Assembly (NCBI GenBank): GCA_963773195.1
Contig: CAVZAE010000005.1
Span: 496,001 to 560,000, forward strand
Source of the DNA: CAIWHR01 sp963773195
GTDB lineage: Bacteria > Pseudomonadota > Gammaproteobacteria > Burkholderiales > Casimicrobiaceae
DNA: 64,000 bases
Direction of reading: 5' to 3'
Under the pieces are notes generated by a model that was not told the DNA's origin, ran no database searches, and saw nothing but the letters and a program-made list of their open reading frames with translations. A program made the position numbers and the translations under genes. Positions 46,999 through 57,777 of the stretch are shown here, in pieces; within the stretch, counting starts at the first letter, position 1, and each line of letters opens with the position of its first letter.

Positions 46999-47072
46999 TG
47001 GAGCGGGTGAAGGGAATCGAACCCTCGTCGTAAGCTTGGGAAGCTTCTGCTCTACCATTGAGCTACACCCGC
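46999..47072 (-). tRNA. tRNA-Gly (CCC)
   Basis: The minus strand folds as a complete cloverleaf: acceptor GCGGGTG/CACCCGC, D arm GCTC-AATGGTA-GAGC, anticodon loop TTCCCAA (anticodon CCC), T arm with GGTTCGATTCC, and an encoded CCA end (74 bases). It matches the layout of E. coli glyU. The top pair of the anticodon stem (27-43) is G-A, a mismatch. It reads GGG glycine codons. Confidence 0.95.
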
Positions 47073-47112
47073 ACGGTCCTGCAGATCCGCCACCTCGCTC
47101 GCGACACGCGGC

Positions 47113-47118
47113 ATTGTA
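47113..47118 (-). promoter_or_regulatory. Likely -10 element of the tRNA-Gly promoter
   Basis: TACAAT on the minus strand lies 41 bases upstream of the mature tRNA end, which would give a leader of about 35 bases for processing. A matching -35 at normal spacing is weak, so this is tentative. Confidence 0.4.
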
Positions 47119-47156
47119 GCCAGATTGCCACGGCGCGAACCACAAAAAACGAAGAT

Positions 47157-48569
47157 TCAGCGGTGCGCGGGCACGCCTGGCTCGCCCAGGTCCCAGAACA
47201 GTCCGGTCATGATGCGCAGGCCCTCGCGCGCCACGTCGGCCAGCAGATGTTCGTCAGGCGCATGCTGTTGGCATGCCGGATACGAATGCGGGACCCAGAT
47301 TGTCGGAAGGTTTAACACATCGGCGAAGCAGTCGTTAGGGAGCGAGCCGCCGAGGTTCGGGAGCACCGCAGGCGGCGCGCCGGTGGTCGCGGCGATCGAC
47401 GCGCAGGCCCAACGCACCCACGGGTCGTCCGGATCGAGTCGCGTCGCCGCCATCGGAACGGTGTCCGCGGCGCGCACGTCGACCTGCGCGAATCCCGCCG
47501 CATCGAGGTGGGCGCGCACCGCCGGGACGAACGTTCGGGGGTCGCAGCCAACGACGAAGCGAACCTGCAGTCGCGCCGTCGCTCGCGGCGGTATCGCGTT
47601 CACCGGACGGTCGGGATTGCCCGTGCGAAACGCGATCACTTCAAGTGTGTTCCAGCCGAACACGCGTTCGGCCGGCGACAGGCCGGGCTCGCCCCACTCC
47701 GCGTCGATCGACGGCCCATCCGGCTCGCCAGGCTCAATCGACGCGAGCGCACGACGTACCGACTCGGGAATCGGCAGTGGTCGCAGCTCCGGTACGAGGA
47801 TGCGACCGCGCGCATCGACCAGCGCTGCAATGGCGTGTGCGAGGATCGTGCCGGGATTCGCGAGGAGTCCGCCCCAGTTGCCGGAGTGATGCGCGCCTTC
47901 GCGGAGCGAAACGGCAAGATCGAAATCGAACGTGCCGCGCGACCCCAGGAAAATGGTCGGCCGTGCCGAGACGAGCCGCGGCCCATCGGAGGCGATAAGC
48001 ACGTCGGCCGCGAGGTCGCGCGCATGCAGCTCGCATGCCTCGTGCAGTCCGGGCGAACCCAACTCTTCGCCCATCTCGAGCAGGAGCTTCGCGTTGAATC
48101 CGAGGCGCCCGCGCGCGTCAGTCACACGCGCCAGCGCGGCGAGATTGATCGTGTGCTGACCCTTGTTGTCGGCGGTGCCGCGCCCATACCAGCGCCGACC
48201 GTCGACCGCGAGCTTCCACGGCGATCGCCCTGCGCCCCATTGACCCTCGTGTCCGGGGATCACGTCGCCATGGCCATAGATAAGAACGGTCGGCGCGGCG
48301 GCGTCCTCGCGTCGTTCGGCGAACAGGATCGGCGGCGCCCCGGCCACAGGATTCGCCCACAGCTTCCAATCGAAACCGAGTCGCGCGACCGCCGCGCCGA
48401 TCTCGTCGCGCAGGTAGCGCTCAAGTTCGTGCGCGCGCTCGCGGTTCGTGCTTTCCGTGGGAACCGCAACGCGACGCTTGAGCTCGGCCAGCAAGCCGCC
48501 CGCGTCGAACCACGCCCCCGCTCGATCGAGCGCGGCTGCGCGCGCAGCATTGACGTCGGCTAATCCCAT
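47157..48569 (-). CDS. M20 family metallopeptidase (dipeptidase-like)
   Basis: This 470-residue di-zinc hydrolase has the metal motifs GHGDVIPG (His and Asp), YGRGTADNKGQ with bridging Asp, and MGEELGS with the catalytic Glu pair; a late HSYPACQQHAPDEH supplies the last histidine. Family members cleave dipeptides or N-acyl amino acids in the cytosol. It has no signal peptide. The ATG at 48569 (MGLADVNAAR) is where similarity begins. Substrate not determined. Confidence 0.87.
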   Translation of the reverse strand: MGLADVNAARAAALDRAGAWFDAGGLLAELKRRVAVPTESTNRERAHELERYLRDEIGAAVARLGFDWKLWANPVAGAPPILFAERREDAAAPTVLIYGHGDVIPGHEGQWGAGRSPWKLAVDGRRWYGRGTADNKGQHTINLAALARVTDARGRLGFNAKLLLEMGEELGSPGLHEACELHARDLAADVLIASDGPRLVSARPTIFLGSRGTFDFDLAVSLREGAHHSGNWGGLLANPGTILAHAIAALVDARGRILVPELRPLPIPESVRRALASIEPGEPDGPSIDAEWGEPGLSPAERVFGWNTLEVIAFRTGNPDRPVNAIPPRATARLQVRFVVGCDPRTFVPAVRAHLDAAGFAQVDVRAADTVPMAATRLDPDDPWVRWACASIAATTGAPPAVLPNLGGSLPNDCFADVLNLPTIWVPHSYPACQQHAPDEHLLADVAREGLRIMTGLFWDLGEPGVPAHR

Positions 48570-48764
48570 GATTGAATCGCGGTGATGACCGCGACATCTT
48601 ATCGAATCGACGAGCCCCCTGCGTTGTGGACGGTCACCCGACGTGGAGTTATGCTTGAACCGATCGTCCGGGAGGGCGCAAGCGGTTTCGCGAAGCCGCG
48701 CCCGTGGTGCGCTCGCGCCGCATCGCCGTTCTGCTCGGTCGTGCGATCCCTTCCCGGAGCCTCC

Positions 48765-51275
48765 ATGAAACCGTACGCCATCGTTTCCGCGCTCGCGGTC
48801 GTCGCGCTCGCGTGCACGGGAGTTGCCTTCTCGCAGGGCGCGAGCCCACCCGCCGCGCCAGCCACAACCGGAGCGAAGCCGCCTGCTGACCCCTGGCCGA
48901 CGGTGCTCGATCTCAAAAATGGCCAAGTGCTGGTCTATCAGCCGCAGGTCGACAGCTGGGATGGCCACCGGATCGACTTCCGCAGCGCGCTCGCGATCAA
49001 GCCGGCCGGCGCCAAAGACGAGGCGTTCGGCGTCATCTTCGCGAACGCGCGTACCGAGGTCGACAAGATCGCCCGGACCGTCGTGTTCGAGGACATGAAG
49101 ATCACCAAGACGGACTTTCCGACGCTGCCGAACCGTGGTGGCGCCTATACGGCCGAGCTACAGGCGGAGTTCGCGAAGACGATCCGCTCGATTTCGCTCG
49201 ATCGCCTCACCGCTTCGCTCGCGCTTGCGGGGATCAAGGCGCCGACGGTCGAGGTGCAGAACGCCCCGCCGCAGGTGATCGTCAGCAATACGCCCGCGAT
49301 CCTCGTGCCCATCGACGGCGCGCCGGTGCTGAAGCCGGTGCCGGGGCACGACCGCTCGAAACGCGTGATCAATACGCGGGCGCTGATCCTGCAGGGCGGG
49401 TTCACCGACGCCTTCTACATGCACGTCTACGACGGCTGGCTCACCTCGAACGACATCAGCGGGCCGTGGACGCAGGCCTATCCCGGTCCCGTGATGGCCA
49501 AGGAGATGAATGCGATCGCGGCGGAGCTCTCGAAAAGCGGCACCGTGGACCTGCTCGACGGAGGCCCGAAGGCGAATCCGAAACCGTCGCTCGCGAACGG
49601 CGTGCCGACGATCTACACGAGCCAGGTCCCGACCGAGCTCATCGTCTTCAAGGGACAGCCCGATTTCGTGCCGATTGTTGGTACGCAGCTCCTGTGGGCA
49701 TCGAACACGACGAGCGACGTGCTGATCAATACGGCGAACAACCAGTACTACGTGCTGCTCGCCGGGCGCTGGTTCACGGGTCCCAACATGACAGGCCCGT
49801 GGACGTTCGTCGCGAGCAACGCGCTGCCGCCCGACTTCGCGAAAATCCCGGCGCAGTCGCTCGCGGGCGCGGTATTGCCGACGGTCGCCGGCACACCGCA
49901 GGCGCAGGCCGCGGTGATCGAAAATTCGATTCCGCAGACAGCGACGGTGCCGCTCAAGAACGGCCCGACGTTCACCCCGAACTTCAACGGGCCGCCGCAG
50001 CTCGCGCCAATCCAAGGCACGTCGCTCTCGTACGTGCAGAACTCGAGCGAACCCATCATCCAGGTGACGCCGGGCTCGTACTATTCAGTCGTCGCCGGCG
50101 TCTGGTTCAGCGCGCCGCAGCTCACCGGTCCGTGGGTGATTGCGACGTCCGTTCCCACCGCGATCTACGCGATCCCGCCCGCGTCGCCGCTCTATTACGT
50201 AACGTATGTCCGGATCTACGAGGCCACGCCGCAGTATGTCTATGTCGGCTATACGCCCGGCTACCTCGGCACCGTGGTCTCGCCTTACGGCACGGTCGTC
50301 TACGGGACCGGCTACGCGTACTCGCCATGGATTGGTACCGTGTGGTATCCGCCGCCGTACACGTATGGCGTCGCCGCAGCACCCGTGTACAACCCCTACG
50401 TCGGATTCACCTACGGCTTCGCGCTCGGACTCGCGACGGCAGCGTGGACCGAGCCGTATTGGGGCTCGTACTACTACCCAGCGTATTGGGGCGGCTACCA
50501 CGGCTATTGCTGCGCAACGGCCTCGGCGAACGTCTACGGCCACTGGGGCGCGACGACATATTCCGGCACGCGCTCTTGGTACGCCGGTGGCGGTGTCGCC
50601 GGCACGACGGCGAGCGGCAACTACTACAACTCACGCACCGGCACCTCGGGCAGCTATGCAGGCGGCCGCCAGTACAACGCGTGGACGGGCAACGCGACCC
50701 GCGGCTACGATCGCACGATCAACGGTGCGGCGGGTGGCACCGGCAACGTCGCGCGCGCGAGCAACTACAACACCTACACCGGACAGCGGTCGACGGCGAA
50801 CGCCGCTTCCGGCACGACCGCCGGCGGCAGCTCGTATAACCGCGCTGGCGCTTCGACCGCGGGTCCGGAAGGCGATGCGCACGCCGGCGGCGGATCGACG
50901 TACAACGCGAAGACCGGCAATACGAATACCTGGAAGACCGCCAGCGTGGGCAACAACCACTACGCGGACGTCAACGGCAACGTCTATCACAATAATGGCG
51001 GCGGATGGCAGGACGCGAATACCGGAGCGCGCGCGAGCGGCGACAGCTCGTGGGCCGATCGCGAGTCGCAGGCTCGGAGCAGCGGCGGCGATCGCTGGGG
51101 TGGCTTCTCGGAAGGCGGCGGGGATCGCTTCGGCGGTGGCGGCTTCGGCGGCGATCGATTCGGCGGCGGGGGATTCGGCGGCGGCGACCGTTTCGGAGGA
51201 GGCGGCGGCTGGGGCGGACGCTTCGGCGGCGGCGGTTTCGGGGGCGGCGGCTTCCGCGGGGGCGGTCGGCGTTAG
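48765..51275 (+). CDS. Large exported Gly/Tyr-rich protein with GPW repeats
   Basis: This 836-residue protein starts with a signal peptide (MKPYAIVSALAVVALACTGVAFS). Its N-terminal two thirds contain three copies of a module ending WF/L-x-[ST]GPW (near SGPWTQAYPG, TGPWTFVASN, TGPWVIATSV). A tyrosine-rich region follows (about 475-600, YVYVGYTPGY and WGSYYYPAYWGGYHGYCC), then Asn/Ser/Thr-rich repeats, and the last 60 residues are FGGGGFGGD-type repeats. Similar proteins are sometimes labelled carbohydrate-binding, but that is weakly supported. It is probably secreted or surface-bound. The next two genes encode a lipoprotein and a Cys-rich exported protein, perhaps one operon. Confidence 0.8.
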   Translation: MKPYAIVSALAVVALACTGVAFSQGASPPAAPATTGAKPPADPWPTVLDLKNGQVLVYQPQVDSWDGHRIDFRSALAIKPAGAKDEAFGVIFANARTEVDKIARTVVFEDMKITKTDFPTLPNRGGAYTAELQAEFAKTIRSISLDRLTASLALAGIKAPTVEVQNAPPQVIVSNTPAILVPIDGAPVLKPVPGHDRSKRVINTRALILQGGFTDAFYMHVYDGWLTSNDISGPWTQAYPGPVMAKEMNAIAAELSKSGTVDLLDGGPKANPKPSLANGVPTIYTSQVPTELIVFKGQPDFVPIVGTQLLWASNTTSDVLINTANNQYYVLLAGRWFTGPNMTGPWTFVASNALPPDFAKIPAQSLAGAVLPTVAGTPQAQAAVIENSIPQTATVPLKNGPTFTPNFNGPPQLAPIQGTSLSYVQNSSEPIIQVTPGSYYSVVAGVWFSAPQLTGPWVIATSVPTAIYAIPPASPLYYVTYVRIYEATPQYVYVGYTPGYLGTVVSPYGTVVYGTGYAYSPWIGTVWYPPPYTYGVAAAPVYNPYVGFTYGFALGLATAAWTEPYWGSYYYPAYWGGYHGYCCATASANVYGHWGATTYSGTRSWYAGGGVAGTTASGNYYNSRTGTSGSYAGGRQYNAWTGNATRGYDRTINGAAGGTGNVARASNYNTYTGQRSTANAASGTTAGGSSYNRAGASTAGPEGDAHAGGGSTYNAKTGNTNTWKTASVGNNHYADVNGNVYHNNGGGWQDANTGARASGDSSWADRESQARSSGGDRWGGFSEGGGDRFGGGGFGGDRFGGGGFGGGDRFGGGGGWGGRFGGGGFGGGGFRGGGRR
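51112..51275 (+). repeat. Glycine-rich tandem coding repeats
   Basis: The end of the large exported protein gene is built from imperfect repeats of a 12- to 24-base GGCGGC-TTCGGCGGC-GATCG unit encoding FGGGG and FGGGDR. Low-complexity GC-rich repeats of this kind expand and contract readily. Confidence 0.8.
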
Positions 51276-51302
51276 ATCATTCACTTGATCGAGGAGACAG
51301 AC

Positions 51303-51641
51303 ATGAACCTTCGTTCGGCATTCGTAATCGGCGTCGCGGGCGCCTTGGCCGCAGGTTGTGCATCGGGCCCGCCGTTCATCGACCAGGTGCAACCCGAAGC
51401 GGTCAATATGGCGGTGCGCCGGGCACAGTTCGAGATGAACTGCCCGAACGTCACTTCCGAGGTCGTCTCGCGCGAGACCTTGCAGCCGCTCGTGCAGACC
51501 TTCGTCTACACCGGCGTTTCGCGCGCGGAATATACGGTCGGTGTGACCGGCTGCGGGCAGCGCGCGCTGTATGTCGTGATCTGCCCCGACAATGGCTCGC
51601 TCAACTGCTATGCGGGCGCCGCGCGCAACACCGTCCGCTGA
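51303..51641 (+). CDS. Small lipoprotein, unknown function
   Basis: This 112-residue protein has a lipobox GALAAGC at residues 11-17 and a C-terminal domain with three further cysteines (MNCPN, TGCGQ, VICPDNGSLNC) that could form disulfides in the periplasm. The ATG at 51303 has a GAGGAG ribosome site at the right distance; an upstream ATT-start extension is unlikely. It lies 27 bases after the Gly-rich protein gene and is probably co-transcribed. I do not recognise the family. Confidence 0.8.
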   Translation: MNLRSAFVIGVAGALAAGCASGPPFIDQVQPEAVNMAVRRAQFEMNCPNVTSEVVSRETLQPLVQTFVYTGVSRAEYTVGVTGCGQRALYVVICPDNGSLNCYAGAARNTVR

Positions 51642-51665
51642 TTCGATCGCAGCGAGGAGACCGCT

Positions 51666-52043
51666 ATGACCCTGCGACTTGCCGTTGCATGTGTGGCGCT
51701 GGCGCTTTCCTGCGCACTGCCCGTCGCGCCTGCTTTCGCACAGAGCGCGCAGCAAGCCTGCGCCGGTGATATCGCGGCCTATTGCCAGGGGATTCCACAG
51801 GGGGGTGGCAAGATTGCCGCGTGCCTCCGCGCCAACGAGCAGAAGCTTTCGCCCGCGTGCCGGCAGGGCATGGCGCAGATGGCCGGAATGATGAAGGAGG
51901 TCGTCGCTGCGTGCGAGGACGACCTCCACCGCTTCTGCGCCGGCGCCGCTCCGGGAACTGCGAAGGAATGCCTGCGGGCGAACTTCCGCGAGCTGTCGAT
52001 GCCCTGCAAGCGTGAGCTGTTCGAAGCGAAGAAGGCAATGTAA
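51666..52043 (+). CDS. Exported cysteine-rich repeat protein (GLG1-like repeats)
   Basis: This 125-residue protein has a Sec signal (LALSCALPVAPAFAQ) and two tandem repeats of a cysteine-rich motif: CAGDIAAYCQGIP then C-x10-C, and CEDDLHRFCAGAAPGTAKECL then C. This spacing resembles the Golgi apparatus (GLG1/CFR-1) cysteine-rich repeat found in small bacterial exported proteins. Function in bacteria is unknown. It lies 24 bases after the lipoprotein gene. A GAGGAGA site precedes the ATG. Confidence 0.83.
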   Translation: MTLRLAVACVALALSCALPVAPAFAQSAQQACAGDIAAYCQGIPQGGGKIAACLRANEQKLSPACRQGMAQMAGMMKEVVAACEDDLHRFCAGAAPGTAKECLRANFRELSMPCKRELFEAKKAM

Positions 52044-52052
52044 GGACGCACG

Positions 52053-52136
52053 ATGGGGTACTACAACGGCGCGCGGCCGGACGACGCTGCGAAGTGGCAG
52101 CTTCGCGCGCAAGTGCAGCTCATGTTCCCCCACTGA
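52053..52136 (+). CDS. Possible 27-residue small protein
   Basis: An ATG at 52053, preceded by AAGGA, opens a 27-codon frame (MGYYNGARPDDAAKWQLRAQ and seven more residues) whose TGA overlaps the ATG of the HAD gene as TGATG. The overlap and ribosome site suggest translation, either as a real small protein or as a leader that couples ribosomes into the next gene. There is no recognisable family and chance is possible. Confidence 0.35.
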   Translation: MGYYNGARPDDAAKWQLRAQVQLMFPH

Positions 52137-52765
52137 TGTCCGCCGGACAGCGCAGCGTCGCCATCTTCGATGTGGGCGGCGTGCTGCTCGAGTGGAACCC
52201 CCGCCACCTCTATCGCAAGCTCTTTCCCGGCGACGATGCGGCAATGGAGACGTTCCTCGCGACGGTGTGCACGAAGGAGTGGAACGAGCGGCAGGACGCC
52301 GGCCGCACGTTCGCCCAGGCAACCTGCGAGCTCTTGCCGCGGCACGCCGACAAGCGCGAGCTGATCGAGGCGTGGGCTCGCCGCTTCGACGAGATGATCC
52401 CCGGCGCGATCGACGGCGTCGTCGACACGCTGGCCGAGCTCAAGGCACGCGGCGTGCCGCTCTATGCCATCACGAACTTCTCGGCGGAGACGTTTCCGCC
52501 ACAGCTCGCGCGGTTCGACTTCCTGTCGTGGTTCGACGGCATCGTCGTGTCCGGCGTCGAGCGCGTCATGAAGCCGGATCCTCGCATTTTCCGGATCCTG
52601 CTCGACCGCCACGCCGTCGCTCCCGAGTCGGCCGTCTTCATCGACGACGTTGCGGCCAACGCCACCGCCGCTACGCGGCTCGGCATTCACGGCATTCACT
52701 TCCGGGCCCCGGACCAGCTGCGGCAGGAGCTCGCGGCGGTCGGCCTCCTGCCCGGATCCGCTTGA
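52136..52765 (+). CDS. HAD-superfamily hydrolase (subfamily IA, haloacid dehalogenase-like)
   Basis: This 209-residue phosphatase- or dehalogenase-like enzyme has motif I AIFDVGGVL, motif II AITNFS, a lysine in VMKPDPRIF, and motif IV VFIDDV. In motif I the nucleophile Asp is present, but the usual acid/base Asp two residues later is replaced by Gly (FDVGG), as in some haloacid dehalogenases and epoxide-hydrolase-type members. The start at 52136 overlaps the stop of a possible 27-codon frame. Substrate unknown. Confidence 0.87.
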   Translation: MSAGQRSVAIFDVGGVLLEWNPRHLYRKLFPGDDAAMETFLATVCTKEWNERQDAGRTFAQATCELLPRHADKRELIEAWARRFDEMIPGAIDGVVDTLAELKARGVPLYAITNFSAETFPPQLARFDFLSWFDGIVVSGVERVMKPDPRIFRILLDRHAVAPESAVFIDDVAANATAATRLGIHGIHFRAPDQLRQELAAVGLLPGSA

Positions 52766-52796
52766 GCGTCCGGGCAGCCCGTATCTCGCACGCGCG

Positions 52797-53510
52797 ATGA
52801 CCACCGAGCTATTGTTCCGCGAGGACGCGTATCTGAAGACGGCGCAGGCCCGTGTTACCCGTGCCGACGAGCGCGGGATCGAGCTCGATCGCACGATCTT
52901 CTACCCATTGGGCGGCGGCCAGCCCGGTGACATGGGCACGCTCGTCCGGAGCGACGGCCAGCGCATCGCCATTGTCGACACGCGGAAGGGGGACGCGCAC
53001 GACAGCGTCGTGCACATCGTGGCGTCGCCCGCGAGCCTGCCGACGGTCGGGGAGACGATTACGCTCGAAGTCGACTGGCCACGCCGCTACGCCTTGATGC
53101 GCTTGCACACCGCACTGCATGTGATGTCCTGCGTCGTCGTGGCGCCGGTCAGCGGCGGCAACATCGCGCCCGACAAGGCGCGCCTCGATTTCGACATCGA
53201 CATGAGCCTGCTCGATGCCGAGAGGATCGCGCGGGAGACGAACGCACTGATCGCGCGCGGCATCGCCACGGAGACGGTGTGGATCACCGACGAGGAGCTT
53301 GACGCGCGGCCCGAGCTCGTCAAGACGATGAGCGTGAAGCCCCCGCGCGGCGCGGGCCGCGTGCGGCTGCTCCGAATCCCCGGCATCGACCTGCAGCCCT
53401 GCGGCGGCACTCACGTCGGCAACATCGCCGAGATCGGGGCGATCCGCGTGCTCAGGATCCGCAACGAAGGCCGGCGCAACCGGCGCGTCGAGATCGCGCT
53501 GGCGAGTTGA
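52797..53510 (+). CDS. Alanyl-tRNA editing protein AlaX
   Basis: AlaX hydrolyses Ser- or Gly-tRNA(Ala) mischarged by AlaRS, acting in the cytosol. The 237-residue protein has the zinc motifs HTALH (H104, H108) and CGGTH (C202, H206) and the FYPLGGGQPGDMG opening of the editing domain. Its length suits the longer AlaX-M type. The gene lies upstream of the thiC riboswitch and is transcribed the same way, but a TPP riboswitch intervenes, so it is a separate unit. Confidence 0.9.
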   Translation: MTTELLFREDAYLKTAQARVTRADERGIELDRTIFYPLGGGQPGDMGTLVRSDGQRIAIVDTRKGDAHDSVVHIVASPASLPTVGETITLEVDWPRRYALMRLHTALHVMSCVVVAPVSGGNIAPDKARLDFDIDMSLLDAERIARETNALIARGIATETVWITDEELDARPELVKTMSVKPPRGAGRVRLLRIPGIDLQPCGGTHVGNIAEIGAIRVLRIRNEGRRNRRVEIALAS

Positions 53511-53562
53511 CACCGGCGCGAGGGTTGCCCTCACGGTACGATTGGCGTAACGTCGGGTCCGA

Positions 53563-53646
53563 CGCTAGGGGTCCTGCCGGCGCCGTTTGCCGGCGGGTGA
53601 GAGCACACCCTTGGTACCTGTGCGGATAATGCCGGCGCAGGGAAGC
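53563..53646 (+). promoter_or_regulatory. TPP riboswitch (THI element) upstream of thiC
   Basis: The leader contains the conserved pieces in order: GGGGTCC, a GCCGGC hairpin arm, GGGTGAGAGCACACCCTT, TACCTG, and GCGGATAATGCCGGCGCAGGGAAG. This is the standard TPP aptamer and lies 46 bases before the thiC start. It should repress thiC when thiamine diphosphate is high, probably by hiding the ribosome site. Confidence 0.93.
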
Positions 53647-53691
53647 GTGATTCGTTTCCGCTCCCCGCGCCTTCCTGCCCGAGGAGCCTCC

Positions 53692-55576
<1,885 letters not shown>

Positions 55577-55595
55577 CGCATCCGCCGCGACGCAA

Positions 55596-56486
55596 ATGAC
55601 CGCGCGCCGCGGCACGGTCCGCATCGGCATCTCGGGCTGGCGCTACGAGCCCTGGCGCGGTGTGTTCTACCCAAAGGACCTGCCGCAGCGGTCCGAGCTC
55701 GGCTACGCATCGCGGCCGATTCCCGACGATCGAGATCAACGGCTCCTTCTACTCGCTGCAACGGCCCGAGTACTACGCCCGCTGGTGCGCCGATGCCCCC
55801 GACGGTTTTGTCTTCAGCGTCAAGGGCCCGCGCTACGTCACGCACATGTTGCGTCTGCGTGGCATCGAAGCGGCGCTCGCGAACTTCTTCGCGTCGGGCG
55901 TCGCCAACCTGAGTGACAAGCTCGGACCGTTTCTCTGGCAGCTCCCCCCTCGCTGCCGTTCGATGCGGAGTGGCTCGAGCGCTTCTTCGCCCTCTTGCCG
56001 CGCGACACCGACGAGGCGGCCACGCTCGCGCGCCATCGCAACGCGAAAGTGCGCGGCCGCACGCGGCTAGCGTACGGCGCACAACGACCGCTGCGCCACG
56101 CGCTCGAGGTGCGCCACGCGAGCTTCGTCGATCCGGCCTTCGTCGCGCTGCTGCGCAAGCACCGCGTCGCGCTCGTCGTCGCCGACACCGCCGGCAAGTG
56201 GCCGCTCGTCGAAGACGTGACATCCGACTTCGTCTACCTGAGACTCCACGGCGACCGGAAGATCTATGTCAGCGGCTACACGCCGGCGGCGCTCGCTGAC
56301 TGGGCGGCGCGGATCCGGGCGTGGGTGGCGGGCGGCCAGCCGCGCGGCGCGCGGCGGATCGATCCCCGTGCGCGGGTCGCGCGCGAGCCACGCGACGTCT
56401 ACTGCTACTTCGACAACGACGTAAAGGTGAAGGCGCCGCGCGACGCGCGGCGGCTTGCACGGCTCGTCGCAGCCAAGGACGGTTGA
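55596..56486 (+). pseudogene. DUF72 family protein, two apparent frameshifts
   Basis: The N-terminus VRIGISGWRYEPWRGVFYP and the later EVRHASFVDPAF and DVYCYFDNDVK are hallmarks of DUF72, a TIM-barrel protein family of unknown enzyme activity. The frame shifts +1 near 55728 (surplus C in GGCCGATTC) and back near 55950, where a run of six C should be seven. With both corrected the protein is about 296 residues. A sequence error at the C run is the simplest explanation. It lies 19 bases after thiC. Confidence 0.8.
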
Positions 56487-56558
56487 CAACCGCACGTGCC
56501 GGCGCGATAACGCGTCCGAACGGGCGAGGTGGACGAGCCCGGTGCGGGAGGGGAAACG

Positions 56559-57758
56559 ATGGATCGGCGATCGTTCGTGCTGGCCGCGGCCGGCAGCAGC
56601 GTTCTAACACTTAACTGGCGCCAGGCGCTCGGGGCGGGACTGTCGACCGGCGCCATCGAGGCGGGCGTCATCGAGCCGCCTCCCGGCAAAGCGCCGCTGA
56701 TACGGCGCTCGATACGCCCGCCGAACTTCGAAACGCCGGTCGATCTGCTCGACGGTGCGATCACGCCGAATCGTGCGTTCTTCGTGCGCTGGCACCTCTC
56801 CGAGATCCCCGAAGTCGATGCCGCGAAGTGGCGCCTCAAGGTCGGCGGACCCGCCGCGAGCACGGCCGCCGAATATTCACTCGACGATCTCAAGAAGAGC
56901 TTCGATCCGGTCGAGCTCGTCGCAGTGTGCCAATGCAGCGGCAACCGGCGCGGGCTTTCGGATCCGCACGTCCCCGGCGTTCAGTGGGGCTATGGCGCAG
57001 TCGGCAATGCGCGCTGGAAAGGTGCCCGCCTGCGCGACGTGCTTGCCAAGGCGGGGCTCAAGAAGGAAGCAGTCGAGATCGCATTCGACGGCGCCGATCA
57101 CGGGGTCACGAATGCGACGCCGGACTTCCAGAAGAGTCTTCCCGTGTGGAAGGCGCAGGACGAAAACACGCTGCTCGCCTGGGAGATGAACGGCGAGCCG
57201 CTGCCGCACCTGCACGGCGCGCCGGTGCGGGTGATCGTTCCCGGCTGGACCTCGACGTACTGGATGAAGATGGTGACGTCGATCGACGCGCTCGACAAGC
57301 CGCTCGCGACGTTCTGGATGAACACGGCGTACCGCGTGCCGAAGGGCAAGTTCGCGTTCGCCGATCGCTTCCTTACGCAGGAGAACGACGTGTCGACGCC
57401 GATCACCGAGATGGTCGTCAATTCGCTGATCACGAGCGTCAAGGATGGCCAGAAGGTCGCCGTCGGCCAGGACGTCGAGATTCGCGGCATCGCATGGGAT
57501 GGCGGCTACGGCATCCGCTCGGTCGACGTTTCCGCCGACGGCGGGACGACGTGGGCCACGGCGGAGCTCGGCCAGGATCTCGGCCGCTTCTCGTTCCGGA
57601 CCTGGAAATTCCTGGTCCGACCGCCGAAGGCGGGCGAATACCCGGTGATGGCGCGAGCGACGAACCGGCAGGGCACGACGCAGACGAGCGAGCTCATCTT
57701 CAACCCCGCGGGCTATCACAACAACGTCATGCAGCGGATCGTACTCGTCGCCGCGTGA
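56559..57758 (+). CDS. Sulfite dehydrogenase-like molybdenum subunit (SorA type), Tat-exported
   Basis: This 399-residue sulfite oxidase family enzyme binds one molybdenum cofactor. MDRRSFVLAAAGSSV is a twin-arginine-type signal, so it works in the periplasm. The cysteine in CQCSGNRR (C126) is the expected molybdenum ligand. A dimerisation domain of immunoglobulin type ends the chain (about 290-399). The next gene encodes a small cytochrome c, exactly the SorAB layout, so sulfite oxidation to sulfate with electrons to cytochrome c is the best call. Other sulfoxide-type substrates cannot be excluded. Confidence 0.85.
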   Translation: MDRRSFVLAAAGSSVLTLNWRQALGAGLSTGAIEAGVIEPPPGKAPLIRRSIRPPNFETPVDLLDGAITPNRAFFVRWHLSEIPEVDAAKWRLKVGGPAASTAAEYSLDDLKKSFDPVELVAVCQCSGNRRGLSDPHVPGVQWGYGAVGNARWKGARLRDVLAKAGLKKEAVEIAFDGADHGVTNATPDFQKSLPVWKAQDENTLLAWEMNGEPLPHLHGAPVRVIVPGWTSTYWMKMVTSIDALDKPLATFWMNTAYRVPKGKFAFADRFLTQENDVSTPITEMVVNSLITSVKDGQKVAVGQDVEIRGIAWDGGYGIRSVDVSADGGTTWATAELGQDLGRFSFRTWKFLVRPPKAGEYPVMARATNRQGTTQTSELIFNPAGYHNNVMQRIVLVAA

Positions 57759-57777
57759 CACGCATGGGAGAACTGTC

